From Pseudoalteromonas rhizosphaerae (GTDB taxonomy: Bacteria > Pseudomonadota > Gammaproteobacteria > Enterobacterales > Alteromonadaceae): a stretch of DNA of 64,000 bases. Where the stretch lies: NCBI RefSeq assembly GCF_902498845.1, contig NZ_CABVLM010000001.1:248001-312000 (forward strand), in the 5' to 3' direction. Positions 1 to 9,227 of the stretch are shown piece after piece. The first letter of the stretch is position 1. Every line of letters begins with the position of its first letter. The notes under the pieces were generated by a model. The model was not told the origin of the DNA. It was given only the letters and a program-made list of their open reading frames with translations, and did not search any database. Position numbers and translations under genes: made by a program.

Positions 1-59
1 ATTAAGTTGTTTGGCTGTGTAAATTAATCACATCATTTAATTTTGTGCAGGTGATTTTT

Positions 60-566
60 ATGTCACACCCACAGTTTCACAGCAGCAATAAATTGTCTCA
101 GGTTGAGCAAGTATTAAGTCCTTGGCAAGCCAACATCATTGCTGGAAATACAGCGTTTGAACGCGGTGCTTTAATTGAAGCTCGCGATAAATACACGACA
201 GCACACACCCTCGCAGCTCGTTTATTAAGCCAATTTAGCCAAGCAAAAATATGCCAGTCAGTTATTAGCGCAATTGAACATTGCTGCCCCGCATTCGTTG
301 TTGCCGCTCATAATTTAGCGGATACATATCGAGCCATGAACCAAGCAGAGCAAGCGTGTCAGTGTTTGTGTGATGTGCATATAAGTTTAAGTCATTTGCT
401 CCAGCATCCATGCGATACGGTGCGTACAGTGGTTGTGCACCATCATCACAAAACCTACACAGAGTTAGTACAGTTTGCCAAATTGCACAGTCATTACCCG
501 CAATTAATAGAACAAATCAATCAGACGTTAAGTTACACCCCAGATCAAACTGCCACTGTGCATTGA
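60..566 (+). CDS. small TPR-like protein, DUF2753-like
   Basis: Encodes about 168 residues of soluble, mostly helical sequence. The first helices (GNTAFERGALIEARDKY, then a VVAAHNLADTYRAM stretch) look like tetratricopeptide-type helix pairs, and the whole resembles the Vibrio DUF2753 family as I recall it. The ATG at 60 is chosen over an upstream GTG at 45 because an AGGTGA ribosome site sits just before it. No signal peptide, membrane segment or catalytic motif is visible. It lies 30 bases upstream of sodA on the same strand, so the two could be co-transcribed. Its function is unknown. The TPR-like fold is inferred from sequence texture only. Confidence 0.7.
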   Translation: MSHPQFHSSNKLSQVEQVLSPWQANIIAGNTAFERGALIEARDKYTTAHTLAARLLSQFSQAKICQSVISAIEHCCPAFVVAAHNLADTYRAMNQAEQACQCLCDVHISLSHLLQHPCDTVRTVVVHHHHKTYTELVQFAKLHSHYPQLIEQINQTLSYTPDQTATVH

Positions 567-596
567 TCACTTATCTTAATCCGACAAGGAACAATT

Positions 597-1223
597 ATGG
601 CGTTTACATTACCCCCATTACCATATGAGTACGATGCGTTAGAGCCACATTTAGATGCTAAAACTATGGAGATCCACCATACTTTGCATCATCAAACATA
701 TATCAATAAAGCCAATGCGGCACTTGAAAATACCCAGTATAGTGATACTGATGTACATGAGTTACTCGCAAAGATTGACACGTTGCCAACTGAGCTGCAA
801 AAAGTAGTGCAAGAGCATGGTGGCGGACATGCAAACCATTCATTGTTTTGGACAGTAATGAGCCCCAATGGTGGGGATCAGCCAAAAGGGAGCTTATTAG
901 ATGCGATCACAGAGCAGCTTGGCGGCTTTGATAACTTTAAAGAGTCATTTACAGCGGCAGCTGTTAGTCGCTTCGGCAGTGGCTGGGCGTGGCTAAGTGT
1001 TAATAAAGATAACCAGCTTGTGGTGGAAAGTAGTTTAAATCAAGATAGTCCATTAATGCACGGCAACACGCCGATTTTAGGTTTAGATGTGTGGGAGCAC
1101 GCCTATTATCTGAAATACCAAAACCGCCGCCCGGAGTATATCGCAGCATTTTATAATGTTATTAATTGGGCTGAAGTGGAGCGTCGTTATTTAGCTGCTA
1201 CCAGTAAATCAATCAGCGAATAA
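597..1223 (+). CDS. sodA: superoxide dismutase, Mn type
   Basis: Converts superoxide to oxygen and hydrogen peroxide in the cytoplasm. The 208 residues match the usual length of the Fe/Mn SOD family. Metal ligands are visible as His27 (MEIHHTLHH), His81 ([11 protein letters not shown]), Asp164 and His168 (DVWEHAYY signature). The GGGHANH and NQDSPL segments are the Mn-preferring forms, with Gln149 in the position that distinguishes Mn from Fe enzymes. An AAGGA ribosome site precedes the ATG. No signal peptide, so cytosolic. The C-terminal tail (TSKSISE) is slightly extended. The family call is secure. The Mn preference rests on these residues. Confidence 0.95.
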   Translation: MAFTLPPLPYEYDALEPHLDAKTMEIHHTLHHQTYINKANAALENTQYSDTDVHELLAKIDTLPTELQKVVQEHGGGHANHSLFWTVMSPNGGDQPKGSLLDAITEQLGGFDNFKESFTAAAVSRFGSGWAWLSVNKDNQLVVESSLNQDSPLMHGNTPILGLDVWEHAYYLKYQNRRPEYIAAFYNVINWAEVERRYLAATSKSISE

Positions 1224-1301
1224 AGGTTGAGTGCCGAAAATGGCTAGTAAACTGTGTTTTTTCACGTACTCTATTAGCAGATGTATAGTTAAGAGCACCT
1301 T

Positions 1302-2663
1302 ATGGATACTAGCCATTGGCAACTTGCCAGACAAAGCCGCGACCATCGTTTTGATGGACTCTTTTTCATCGGTGTTAAAAGCACCGGTATTTATTGTCGG
1401 CCAATTTGTCCTGCCCCTACTGCAAAAGAGCAAAACGTAGAATACTTTCAATATGCCCATAATGCTGCCCAGGCGGGATTTCGCCCGTGCATTCGTTGTC
1501 GACCAGATAGCGCCCCTGGAAGTAGCGCATGGCAAGGAACAAAAACCACAGCGCTGCGAGCCAAACAGCTGATAGACAGTGACTTAACAACGCAACAAAG
1601 CTGTGAACAGTTAGCTGAGCGACTCGGCGTGAGTAGCCGCTATTTAAGGCAGTTATTTCAGCAACATTTTGGTATCTCAGTAACTCAGTATCGGTTATTT
1701 AATCAATGTCACTTTGCTAAAAAACTGCTGCAAGAAACTAATTTATCGGTATCTCAAGTTGCTTTTGCAGCGGGCTTTAATAGTATTCGTCGCTTTAATG
1801 ATGCGTTTTTACAGCAGTTACATATTTGCCCGTCAAAAATGCGTGGTGAGCGCAGCACAACACGTGCGATGTTGACGCTTAAATTACCTTTTCGGCCCCC
1901 TTATAATTGGACTGCGTTACAGCAATTTTTAGCTAAGCGGTTAATTTCACCTCTTGAGTGGCTTGGCGAGACATATTATGGTCGCAGCTTTAAAAATCAG
2001 CATTGCCAAGGTCAGTTTACGGCTGAGTTTGTAGAGCACAAACATCACTTTTTAGTCAGCATTGATATTGATCAGCCGCGCTTTTTACAGCCTATTTTAA
2101 GTGAAATTCGCAGGGTGCTCGATTTAGATGCCGATACTGCGCAAATCGAACAACACCTAGCAACTCAACTTCAAGGGGCAATTGTGTTAACCCAAGGATT
2201 GCGGTTACCGGGTATTTGGTCGGTATTTGAGGCTGGTATTCGTGCGGTACTTGGCCAACAAGTAAGTGTAACTGCCGCGCATAACTTAGTGACTCAGCTG
2301 GTGGATGAACTGGGCGAACAAGATGGCGAGCGAGTGTATTTTCCAACCCCTGAGGTAGTGGCAAACAGTGAGCTGGCATTTTTTAAAATGCCTCAAGCGA
2401 GAAAGAATGCGCTGCGTAATTTAGCGCAGTTTTGCGCCGATAACCCTGATTGTCATCAGCTTGATCAATGGCTGCCACTCAAAGGGATTGGACCTTGGAC
2501 AGTAAACTATGCAAAATTACGCGGCCAAAGTCAGCCCGATATTTTATTAGCGGGAGATTTAGGCGTAAAGAAAGCCCAAGCGGGGGCAAAACCATTTAAT
2601 GATGAGATGTGCGCGCCATTTCGCTCCTATTTAACCTTTCAACTATGGCAGCAGCTAACATGA
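1302..2663 (+). CDS. Ada-AlkA fusion: methyl-phosphotriester sensor, AraC HTH and 3-methyladenine DNA glycosylase
   Basis: A 453-residue fusion. Residues 1-75 are the Ada zinc domain, with Cys32, Cys36, Cys63 and Cys66 in the YCRPIC and CIRC motifs; the first cysteine takes a methyl group from DNA phosphotriesters in Ada. Residues about 85-185 are an AraC-type double helix-turn-helix. The rest is AlkA-like: an N-terminal fold and a helix-hairpin-helix glycosylase domain with LKGIGPWT and the catalytic aspartate in the LLAGD segment. So methylation sensing, transcription activation and base excision are joined in one protein. Its stop overlaps the ogt start (ATGA), making a repair operon. Similar fusions are known in other bacteria. 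Self-activation is inferred from Ada. Confidence 0.92.
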   Translation: MDTSHWQLARQSRDHRFDGLFFIGVKSTGIYCRPICPAPTAKEQNVEYFQYAHNAAQAGFRPCIRCRPDSAPGSSAWQGTKTTALRAKQLIDSDLTTQQSCEQLAERLGVSSRYLRQLFQQHFGISVTQYRLFNQCHFAKKLLQETNLSVSQVAFAAGFNSIRRFNDAFLQQLHICPSKMRGERSTTRAMLTLKLPFRPPYNWTALQQFLAKRLISPLEWLGETYYGRSFKNQHCQGQFTAEFVEHKHHFLVSIDIDQPRFLQPILSEIRRVLDLDADTAQIEQHLATQLQGAIVLTQGLRLPGIWSVFEAGIRAVLGQQVSVTAAHNLVTQLVDELGEQDGERVYFPTPEVVANSELAFFKMPQARKNALRNLAQFCADNPDCHQLDQWLPLKGIGPWTVNYAKLRGQSQPDILLAGDLGVKKAQAGAKPFNDEMCAPFRSYLTFQLWQQLT

Positions 2664-3133
2664 CTATTATCCAAACCCGCATACCCAGCCCAATTGATGA
2701 GATTATTATTCAAGGTAACCAACACGGGGTCAGTTATGTGGGCTTTTATCCAGTTATAGAGTGCTCAGAAACCCCATTTTCAGATGTTGAGCAGCCACAT
2801 ATTTTAAATTGTGCTGCGCAGCTTAATGACTACTTTGCAGGCAAGCGAACAACCTTTGATGTCACTCTAGCCACCCATGGCACTGCTTTTCAACAAGCGG
2901 TATGGCAAGCGCTCACCGCGGTGCCATTTGGACAAACACAGAGTTATTCAGATATTGCTCATGCACTCAATAATCCCAAGGCAGTTCGCGCAGTGGGGGC
3001 TGCTAATGGTAAAAACCCAATCAGTATTATTGTGCCGTGTCACCGTATTATTGGTGCCAATGGTAAATTGACCGGCTATGCCGGTGGGCTAGAGCGCAAG
3101 CAGTGGTTACTTGAGCACGAAGGGATCATCTAA
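2660..3133 (+). CDS. ogt: methylated-DNA--protein-cysteine methyltransferase
   Basis: Direct reversal of O6-alkylguanine in DNA by suicide transfer of the alkyl group to a cysteine. The active site is the IVPCHRIIG motif with Cys127. The RAVGAANGKNP recognition helix precedes it and GYAGGLERKQWLL follows, both typical of Ogt/AGT. The start at 2660 overlaps the upstream TGA (ATGA), giving 157 residues, the normal Ogt length. In-frame ATGs at 2609 and 2645 lie deep inside the upstream gene and would add a non-conserved leader. Translationally coupled to the Ada-AlkA fusion, so the two probably respond together to alkylation. Confidence 0.93.
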   Translation: MTIIQTRIPSPIDEIIIQGNQHGVSYVGFYPVIECSETPFSDVEQPHILNCAAQLNDYFAGKRTTFDVTLATHGTAFQQAVWQALTAVPFGQTQSYSDIAHALNNPKAVRAVGAANGKNPISIIVPCHRIIGANGKLTGYAGGLERKQWLLEHEGII

Positions 3134-3209
3134 ATTTTTTGGTTTAGTTACTAAACAATTCATTTTTTCGGTCTACACTTTAGATGAAACGTCTAGGGAG
3201 CAAGATAAA

Positions 3210-4061
3210 ATGAAACAAAATAAACGTGTTAGGGATAATTTATTGGCGTTATTGGTACTCAGTAGCGGGTGTAGTTTGCTATCAACAGCGGCAATTGCTA
3301 ACTCAACTGAACTAATTTTTTGTTATGAAGATAAAACTGTCGCGCCGATGTTTTTAGCGCAAAGCAATGAAATGTTAGGTACTCAACCAGAAGCATCGCT
3401 AGAAATCCTACAAAATCTTGATAATACACTTTCACAACTGTCTATTCGTTATCAGCGTAAAGCTTGGCTAAGTTGTTTAAATGATCTGCGTACAAATAAA
3501 GTGAATGCGGTTATTGCTACCTATCGACCTGAACGAACTGAATTTGCCCAATACCCAATGGATGGAACTCAGCAACTGGATCCGCGTTTTGCAGTGAGTG
3601 AATTTGGCAGTTGTCTCATCGGCGGAAAAAAATTTCACCAGCAATGGCAAAGCCGCGAAGTATTTCAGACCAGGGCTTTTACATTAGCTATTGCGAACGG
3701 TTATGACTTAGGCAAGGTATTACATCAAGAGCCTTTTTTTGTTCAACATACTTCCTCAGTCGAAAAAGCCGTTGAGTTGATCGACCGTGGAGTCGTTGAT
3801 GCTACGCTTGACGTGTGCCAAGTTGGCGATCGGAAAGTATCAAACTTCCGGTATAAAACAGCCCAAGTACAAGCCATTTATCCTCCACTTGAAAAAGCCC
3901 AAGGCTATTTGCTTTTCTCTAAGCAGTTTTATCAACAGCATAAGGCGCTTAGTCAACGTATTTGGCAAACCATCGCTGCACAAGATAATGCCAAGCTGTA
4001 TGTTGAATATTTAGATAAAACTAATCACGAAGCTAGGGTCGTCAGTAGCAGGCACCGTTGA
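3210..4061 (+). CDS. periplasmic substrate-binding protein, SBP family 3-like
   Basis: About 283 residues. An N-terminal export signal (positive start, a hydrophobic LLALLVLSSG core, cleavage likely after the AIA near residue 30) is followed by a fold resembling family 3 solute-binding proteins: a strand with LIFCYEDK, later a domain-hinge region, and a helix with VDATLDVCQVGDR. The start at 3210 has an AGGGAG site upstream. An earlier in-frame ATG at 3111 lies inside ogt and is rejected. There are no permease or ATPase genes beside it, as with the many orphan SBP-like proteins of Alteromonadales, which may be sensors. The ligand is unknown. Confidence 0.75.
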   Translation: MKQNKRVRDNLLALLVLSSGCSLLSTAAIANSTELIFCYEDKTVAPMFLAQSNEMLGTQPEASLEILQNLDNTLSQLSIRYQRKAWLSCLNDLRTNKVNAVIATYRPERTEFAQYPMDGTQQLDPRFAVSEFGSCLIGGKKFHQQWQSREVFQTRAFTLAIANGYDLGKVLHQEPFFVQHTSSVEKAVELIDRGVVDATLDVCQVGDRKVSNFRYKTAQVQAIYPPLEKAQGYLLFSKQFYQQHKALSQRIWQTIAAQDNAKLYVEYLDKTNHEARVVSSRHR

Positions 4062-4149
4062 GTTATCGTTCTATAACACGGGTAAAAAAGGTGATGTTCA
4101 ATCAAGATTAAGGTAGCATTAGCGCACTTTTTTCAGGGTAGGCATTTTC

Positions 4150-4740
4150 ATGGCTCAGCTGTACTTTTATTATTCTGCAATGAACGCAGGTAAATCTACC
4201 ACGCTTTTACAATCGGCATTTAACTATCGCGAACGCGGCATGGAGCCTGTTATTTTAACGGCTGCATTGGATGATCGTGCTGGTGTTGGTAAGGTATCTT
4301 CTCGAATTGGTTTACAAGCTGATGCACATATTTTTGATGCTGACAAAGATGTTTTTGAACTGATCAAACAGCTTAATAGTGAACAAAAACGTCACTGTGT
4401 GCTGGTGGATGAATGTCAATTTTTATCACGTCAGCAAGTAATGCAACTGACCGATGTGGTGGATGAATTAGGCATTCCGGTGTTGTGCTATGGCTTGCGT
4501 AATGACTTTAGAGGCGAGTTATTTAGCGGCTCGCAGTACTTACTAGCGTGGGCTGATAAACTGGTTGAACTTAAAACGGTGTGTCATTGCGGTCGCAAAG
4601 CGAACCATGTATTGCGTACGGATGAGCAAGGCAAAGCGATTGCCGATGGTAATCAAGTGGAAATTGGCGGCAACGACCGTTATGTGTCGGTGTGCCGCAA
4701 ACACTATAAAGCTGCGTTAAACATGCAGCGCCGAAGTTAA
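4150..4740 (+). CDS. tdk: thymidine kinase
   Basis: Phosphorylates thymidine to dTMP in the salvage pathway. The 196-residue protein has a P-loop (SAMNAGKST, residues 9-17), the VLVDECQFL motif with the catalytic Glu88, and a zinc-binding lasso with cysteines in CHCGRKA and VCRKHY. It is a type II (TK1-like) kinase of normal length, cytosolic. The last 24 bases overlap the 3' end of the convergent ltaE gene. No operon partner is visible. Confidence 0.96.
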   Translation: MAQLYFYYSAMNAGKSTTLLQSAFNYRERGMEPVILTAALDDRAGVGKVSSRIGLQADAHIFDADKDVFELIKQLNSEQKRHCVLVDECQFLSRQQVMQLTDVVDELGIPVLCYGLRNDFRGELFSGSQYLLAWADKLVELKTVCHCGRKANHVLRTDEQGKAIADGNQVEIGGNDRYVSVCRKHYKAALNMQRRS

Positions 4741-5730
4741 CGCTGCTATAAATTGATCAATATCGGCTCGAGTGATCTGTAAATGAGTTACTAAACGCAA
4801 AGTTTTGCTTGGGCTGAATACTATCCCTTGTGCTTTTAGTTGCTGTGCAATGGCATTAATATCAACACTATCAGCAACATTTGCATAGACCATATTGGTT
4901 GTATCGCGCGACAAGTCAACGTTAAAGCCTTCAATGGCACTGAGCTGCTGCGCTAAGTAACGCGCATTGCTGTGATCGTCGGCTAAACGGCTAACATTGT
5001 GCTCAAGTGCATAGTGGCCAGCGGCTGCCAGCATACCAGCTTGGCGCATAGCGCCGCCAAGTACTTTACGCCAACGCCTTGCTTTATTGATCAGTTCAAC
5101 AGAGCCAAGTAGCAATGAGCCGACTGGTGCGCCTAAGCCTTTTGATAAGCAAATAGACACGGAGTCAAAGTGTTTGGTTATCTCGGTAATATCTACCTCA
5201 AGCGCAACCGCAGCGTTATAAACGCGAGCACCATCCAAATGCAGTGCTAATTGATGGCTGTGAGTGAACTCACGGGCTTGGGCTAAATAACTTAATGGCA
5301 GCACTTTACCGCCAATGGTGTTTTCTAAACTGAGTAAGCGGGTATTAGCAAAGTGAAAGTCTTTGGCTTTGATAGCGGCGCGTATTTTGTCAAAGCAGAG
5401 GCTGCCATCATTTTCATTCTCGATAGGTTGCGGTTGGATTGATCCAAGCACTGCCGCGCCACCGCCTTCAAATTTATAATTGTGTGCATTTTGCCCACAA
5501 ATATATTCATCACCACGTTCGCAATGAGCCATTAACGCTAATAAGTTTGCTTGGGTGCCGGAGCTACAAAACAATGCACTGGCAAAGCCATGACGCTGTG
5601 CTGCAACGCTTTCTAATTTATTAATACTGGGATCATCACCATATACATCATCACCTAAAGGGGCGTTGAACATAATTTCGCGCATTTTAGCGCAGGGCTT
5701 AGTGACAGTATCAGAACGAAAATCAATCAT
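4717..5730 (-). CDS. ltaE: low-specificity L-threonine aldolase
   Basis: PLP enzyme that cleaves L-threonine or L-allo-threonine to glycine and acetaldehyde. The 337 residues include the conserved start [17 protein letters not shown], His83 that stacks on PLP, and the PLP lysine Lys197 in [12 protein letters not shown], the same positions as in the E. coli enzyme. Encoded downstream of rlmF with a 4-base overlap (5727-5730), so translation is probably coupled. Its 3' end overlaps tdk by 24 bases in convergent orientation. Confidence 0.95.
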   Translation of the reverse strand: MIDFRSDTVTKPCAKMREIMFNAPLGDDVYGDDPSINKLESVAAQRHGFASALFCSSGTQANLLALMAHCERGDEYICGQNAHNYKFEGGGAAVLGSIQPQPIENENDGSLCFDKIRAAIKAKDFHFANTRLLSLENTIGGKVLPLSYLAQAREFTHSHQLALHLDGARVYNAAVALEVDITEITKHFDSVSICLSKGLGAPVGSLLLGSVELINKARRWRKVLGGAMRQAGMLAAAGHYALEHNVSRLADDHSNARYLAQQLSAIEGFNVDLSRDTTNMVYANVADSVDINAIAQQLKAQGIVFSPSKTLRLVTHLQITRADIDQFIAALTSALHV

Positions 5731-6674
5731 GATATCTCCGGTTGTGTAAATTGCTGGCTGATCTCTTGGCGAGCTTGTTGATCAAAATAACTCCACGCAA
5801 TAAAGCGACTCACTTTTTGCCCTTGCGCCATTTCAATGATTTTAACTTCAGCCACAGGGTGTGTTTTTAATTGTGCTTGTAACGTGGCTAAGTTTTCTTT
5901 TTTTGAAACTAAAGAGGTAAACCACATACACTGCTCAGCAAATAGGGCACTTTCATCGATCATGGTACAAATGAATTGCGCTTCGCCACCTTCACACCAA
6001 AGCTCATTATGTTGCCCGCCAAAATTTAAAGCCGATTTAGGGGCTTTGCCTAAGTTTTTCCATTTCCGCTCGCTACTTTGAGCTGCTTGTTGTTCACTGG
6101 CATGAAAAGGAGGGTTACACAATGTAATATGAAAAAGCTCTTTTGCATTTATTACCCCCTGAAAAATATGCTGCGACTGCTTTTGTAGCTTGACGGTAAT
6201 TTTGCGATTGTTAAATTGTACGATTTGTTTGGCTAATTTTACAGCGCTCGGATCTATATCTGAGCCTGTGACGCTCCAGTTATATTCATGACTTGCTAGT
6301 AACGGGTAAATTATGTTCGCACCAGTACCTATATCTAGCACTTTAACTTGTCTGCCTTGAGGTATAACGCCTTGATTATCGTTTGCTAGTAAATCGGCCA
6401 AGTAGTGAATGTAATCAACGCGTCCTGGAATCGGTGGGCAAAGGTTGTGTTCAGGTATATCCCAAAAATCAACGTTATAGTACGCTTGCAAAAGTGCTTG
6501 ATTAAGCGTTTTTACTGCTTTGTTATCACTAAAATCAATACTTTTAGTACCATTGGGAGTAAGCACGATATATGGTTTTAAAGTGGGCACTTGAATACTT
6601 AGGTAGTCTAAATCATAGCCTTCGTTATGGCGATTTCGAGGGTGTAGTTTTGATTTTAATGGTGTTGATTTCAT
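5727..6674 (-). CDS. rlmF: 23S rRNA (adenine(1618)-N(6))-methyltransferase
   Basis: Methylates A1618 of 23S rRNA using S-adenosylmethionine. The 315-residue protein begins with the family-typical [11 protein letters not shown], has the SAM-binding motif DIGTGAN at 114-120 and the amino-methyltransferase motif NPPF at 187-190. Length fits RlmF. First gene of a two-gene minus-strand unit with ltaE. No promoter is obvious in the 120 bases between it and the divergent hydrolase gene. Confidence 0.93.
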   Translation of the reverse strand: MKSTPLKSKLHPRNRHNEGYDLDYLSIQVPTLKPYIVLTPNGTKSIDFSDNKAVKTLNQALLQAYYNVDFWDIPEHNLCPPIPGRVDYIHYLADLLANDNQGVIPQGRQVKVLDIGTGANIIYPLLASHEYNWSVTGSDIDPSAVKLAKQIVQFNNRKITVKLQKQSQHIFQGVINAKELFHITLCNPPFHASEQQAAQSSERKWKNLGKAPKSALNFGGQHNELWCEGGEAQFICTMIDESALFAEQCMWFTSLVSKKENLATLQAQLKTHPVAEVKIIEMAQGQKVSRFIAWSYFDQQARQEISQQFTQPEIS

Positions 6675-6797
6675 AACAAATAATTAGCTTAACAAACAAA
6701 AAAGTTATTTTACCAGAGAAACACATTGACGTGTGATCTTGTTTAAATTACTGGTAGGATGAGTTGCGGTTCATAACAATGACAACAAGGAACTGAA

Positions 6798-7712
6798 ATG
6801 GCGATCGTACAAGAATCAGTATTTATTAAACTAACTGAGCTACAAACATTACATTTGCGCCGCATAGCAGATAACAGCAAAGCCGCTGGGCCAGCTGTGT
6901 TGTTTATGCATGGTGCTGTTGAAAATGGCAAAATATTTTATACGCATTCAAATAAGGGGTTAGCACCTTTTTTAGCTGAGCAAGGATATGTGTGTTATGT
7001 GGCTGATCTACGAGGTCGTGGTGGCAGCAAACCGGCTATCTCAAAGCATGCTCACTATGGCCAAACCGAAGCTATTATTGAAGATATTCCCGCTTTTATT
7101 GCTAAAATTACCGAGCGTGAAGGTAGACCACCAGCGTATTGGGTAGCCCATTCCTGGGGTGGTGTATTAATGAATAGTGTGTTTGCGCGTTTCCCACAGT
7201 ATATCAATGATGTAAAAGCATGTGCTTACTTTGGTACTAAACGCTCGCTTTATAATCATCATCCACAAAAATACCTTCAAGGAAATTTGATTTGGTATTT
7301 TTTAGCGCCAATACTGGCTAAAAAACATGGATATTTACCCGCCAAAAGACTCAAGTGGGGCAGTGATGATGAAACTAAAAAGTCGCATTATCAAAGTATG
7401 CAATGGGCTAAACGTAAACCATGGTTAGATAGCGACGACGGGTTTGATTACGCGCAAGCTGTGGCTGGCTTAAGTTTGCCACCGACCTTACACATAGGGG
7501 GGGTGAAAGACAAAGCGCTTGCACAACAAATTGATATTGAAAAATTTATTGCCGAGTCAGGTACTGGTATTCAACACCTGCAAATGTACGGGAAAAAACA
7601 CGGCCATCAATATGATTACGATCATATTAATATGTTAACGCACGCCAGTGCTAAAGCAGATCAATTTAAGGATCTAGTGACGTGGTTTGAGCGTCATTCA
7701 GCAACGCCCTGA
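6798..7712 (+). CDS. alpha/beta hydrolase
   Basis: A 304-residue cytosolic alpha/beta-hydrolase. The oxyanion-side HGAVENG is at 38-44, the nucleophile elbow AHSWGG puts Ser119 at the tip, and a late His in GKKHGHQYDYDHINML is the probable catalytic histidine. An AAGGAACTGAA ribosome site precedes the ATG. The substrate is unknown; esterase or thioesterase-like activity is possible. The last 47 bases overlap the 3' end of the opposite-strand sulfotransferase gene. Confidence 0.85.
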   Translation: MAIVQESVFIKLTELQTLHLRRIADNSKAAGPAVLFMHGAVENGKIFYTHSNKGLAPFLAEQGYVCYVADLRGRGGSKPAISKHAHYGQTEAIIEDIPAFIAKITEREGRPPAYWVAHSWGGVLMNSVFARFPQYINDVKACAYFGTKRSLYNHHPQKYLQGNLIWYFLAPILAKKHGYLPAKRLKWGSDDETKKSHYQSMQWAKRKPWLDSDDGFDYAQAVAGLSLPPTLHIGGVKDKALAQQIDIEKFIAESGTGIQHLQMYGKKHGHQYDYDHINMLTHASAKADQFKDLVTWFERHSATP

Positions 7713-9120
7713 GTGGCGTTTCAAAACGTTTCCAGTGTTCTATTGCACGGTTATGTAGCGGTTTTCGTACAGCTGCTTTGCTAAGCGTGGTAACTGGTTT
7801 TTTTGATTTATAAAAGTCTAAACATTGTGCTTCAAATGCGGTACCTAAAAATGTAAATACGCTTTTTAACGTATCGCGCGGCTCGCTGATCAGTTGCTCA
7901 TAATGAACATCTAAGATAGCCGAAGGTATTGCTTGTTGCCAATGCGTCATCAAACCTTGGTATAAATCATAGTAACGTTTAAATTCAGGTAATGAGCAAA
8001 AATAAGGTTCATTTTCTGCAAAGTAATTACTATAAACGGACCAAGCTGTGGCATTAAAATCGCGCTGCAAGTTAATAAACTTAGCATTTGGAAACAATAA
8101 ATAGATAAGCCCTAACGATTGATAATTAGCGGGCAATTTGTTGATCATGAACGCGCGAATAGGTTTTGCTTGTTTTAACCGTGCGGTATAAAGAGCCCGC
8201 GCTTGCTCAATCAGTTGCGGTGTTAGTGCGCTGATACATTCAGGGTAGGACAACTTGGTTTGTTGTTCTATGAATGCAACAACTTGCGAGCTAATACAGC
8301 GATCTTCCCCAAGGCTTGCAAATTCACTATGTGAAGCTAACATTTGTTCTAATAATGTTGAGCCACTGCGTGGCATGCCAATAATAAAAACGGGCGTAAC
8401 AGTACCAGTAAATCCAGGCTTGATAGTGGCAAATAAACTTTTTGGGTTATAACGCATAATACTTTGATAAAACGGCGTTAATTGTTCAGTGTTGAAGCTA
8501 CTCAATTGCAGCTGCAATTTATTGGCTAGTTTATAATAATTTACAGCTTGTTCTATATCATTGAGTTGATCATAACTTTTTGCCAAGGCGTAATAACAAA
8601 CCATTTTTAAACGTAAATTATTGGTTTGTGTGAGTAAATGATGCAAGTTACTGATGTAGTTATGCTGTTGATCAAAGCGGCCAAGTTGTACCAGTTCAAA
8701 TAAAATATAAGCAGTGACCGGATATAAACCAATACTTAGTGCTTGTGCAAAGGTGGTATGTGCTTTATCTAATTCGCCATGGGTTAAATAATGTTGTGCG
8801 AGATAATAGTGTGGCTCTGGGTTATGACTAGCAATGCTTTTTGCATACTCCAGTACGGTTAATGCATCATTTGGCGAATTAACGCCATTAAATGCATCCG
8901 CTAACGCGTGCAGTGGCTCCAACATATTAGGTAGACGTTCACAGCTTCTTTGTAATAAATAAACTGCAGCATCAAAGCGCTCTAAGCGCAGGGCAATACG
9001 GCCCAAACCAAATAGCGCTTCGCCATTTTGGGGATCACTTTCAAGCAAGGTTTTATAGTGAAACTCCGCTTCTTGGAGTTTGTTTTCGGCAAGTAGTTGG
9101 TTAGCTTTTTTTAGCAACAT
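7666..9120 (-). CDS. TPR-repeat sulfotransferase family protein
   Basis: 484 residues. Residues 1-210 are helical tetratricopeptide repeats (for example EAEFHYKTLLESDPQNGEALFGLGRIAL). Residues 240-484 form a PAPS-dependent sulfotransferase fold, with the 5'-phosphosulfate loop GMPRSGSTLLEQML at about 248-261. This domain order is common in marine bacteria. The acceptor (protein, glycan or small molecule) cannot be read from the sequence. No signal peptide, so likely cytosolic, where PAPS is available. It stands alone on the minus strand, downstream of the TonB receptor terminator. Confidence 0.87.
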   Translation of the reverse strand: MLLKKANQLLAENKLQEAEFHYKTLLESDPQNGEALFGLGRIALRLERFDAAVYLLQRSCERLPNMLEPLHALADAFNGVNSPNDALTVLEYAKSIASHNPEPHYYLAQHYLTHGELDKAHTTFAQALSIGLYPVTAYILFELVQLGRFDQQHNYISNLHHLLTQTNNLRLKMVCYYALAKSYDQLNDIEQAVNYYKLANKLQLQLSSFNTEQLTPFYQSIMRYNPKSLFATIKPGFTGTVTPVFIIGMPRSGSTLLEQMLASHSEFASLGEDRCISSQVVAFIEQQTKLSYPECISALTPQLIEQARALYTARLKQAKPIRAFMINKLPANYQSLGLIYLLFPNAKFINLQRDFNATAWSVYSNYFAENEPYFCSLPEFKRYYDLYQGLMTHWQQAIPSAILDVHYEQLISEPRDTLKSVFTFLGTAFEAQCLDFYKSKKPVTTLSKAAVRKPLHNRAIEHWKRFETPLRALLNDAQTTSLDP

Positions 9121-9177
9121 GCATCACTTTTTTTATTTTTTAGTTACTAGATTTATTATTTGGGTATAGCACGAAAA

Positions 9178-9204
9178 AGGCGAAATGTCTTGAGCATTTC
9201 GCCT
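9178..9204 (-). terminator. rho-independent terminator of the TonB receptor gene
   Basis: A perfect 10-bp inverted repeat (AGGCGAAATG / CATTTCGCCT) with a 7-base loop. Read on the minus strand the stem is followed by five T residues, which places the terminator 24 bases after the receptor stop codon. The plus-strand side has a weaker ATCTTTT tail. Confidence 0.85.
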
Positions 9205-9227
9205 ATCTTTTCAATGCTTAGCTACGT

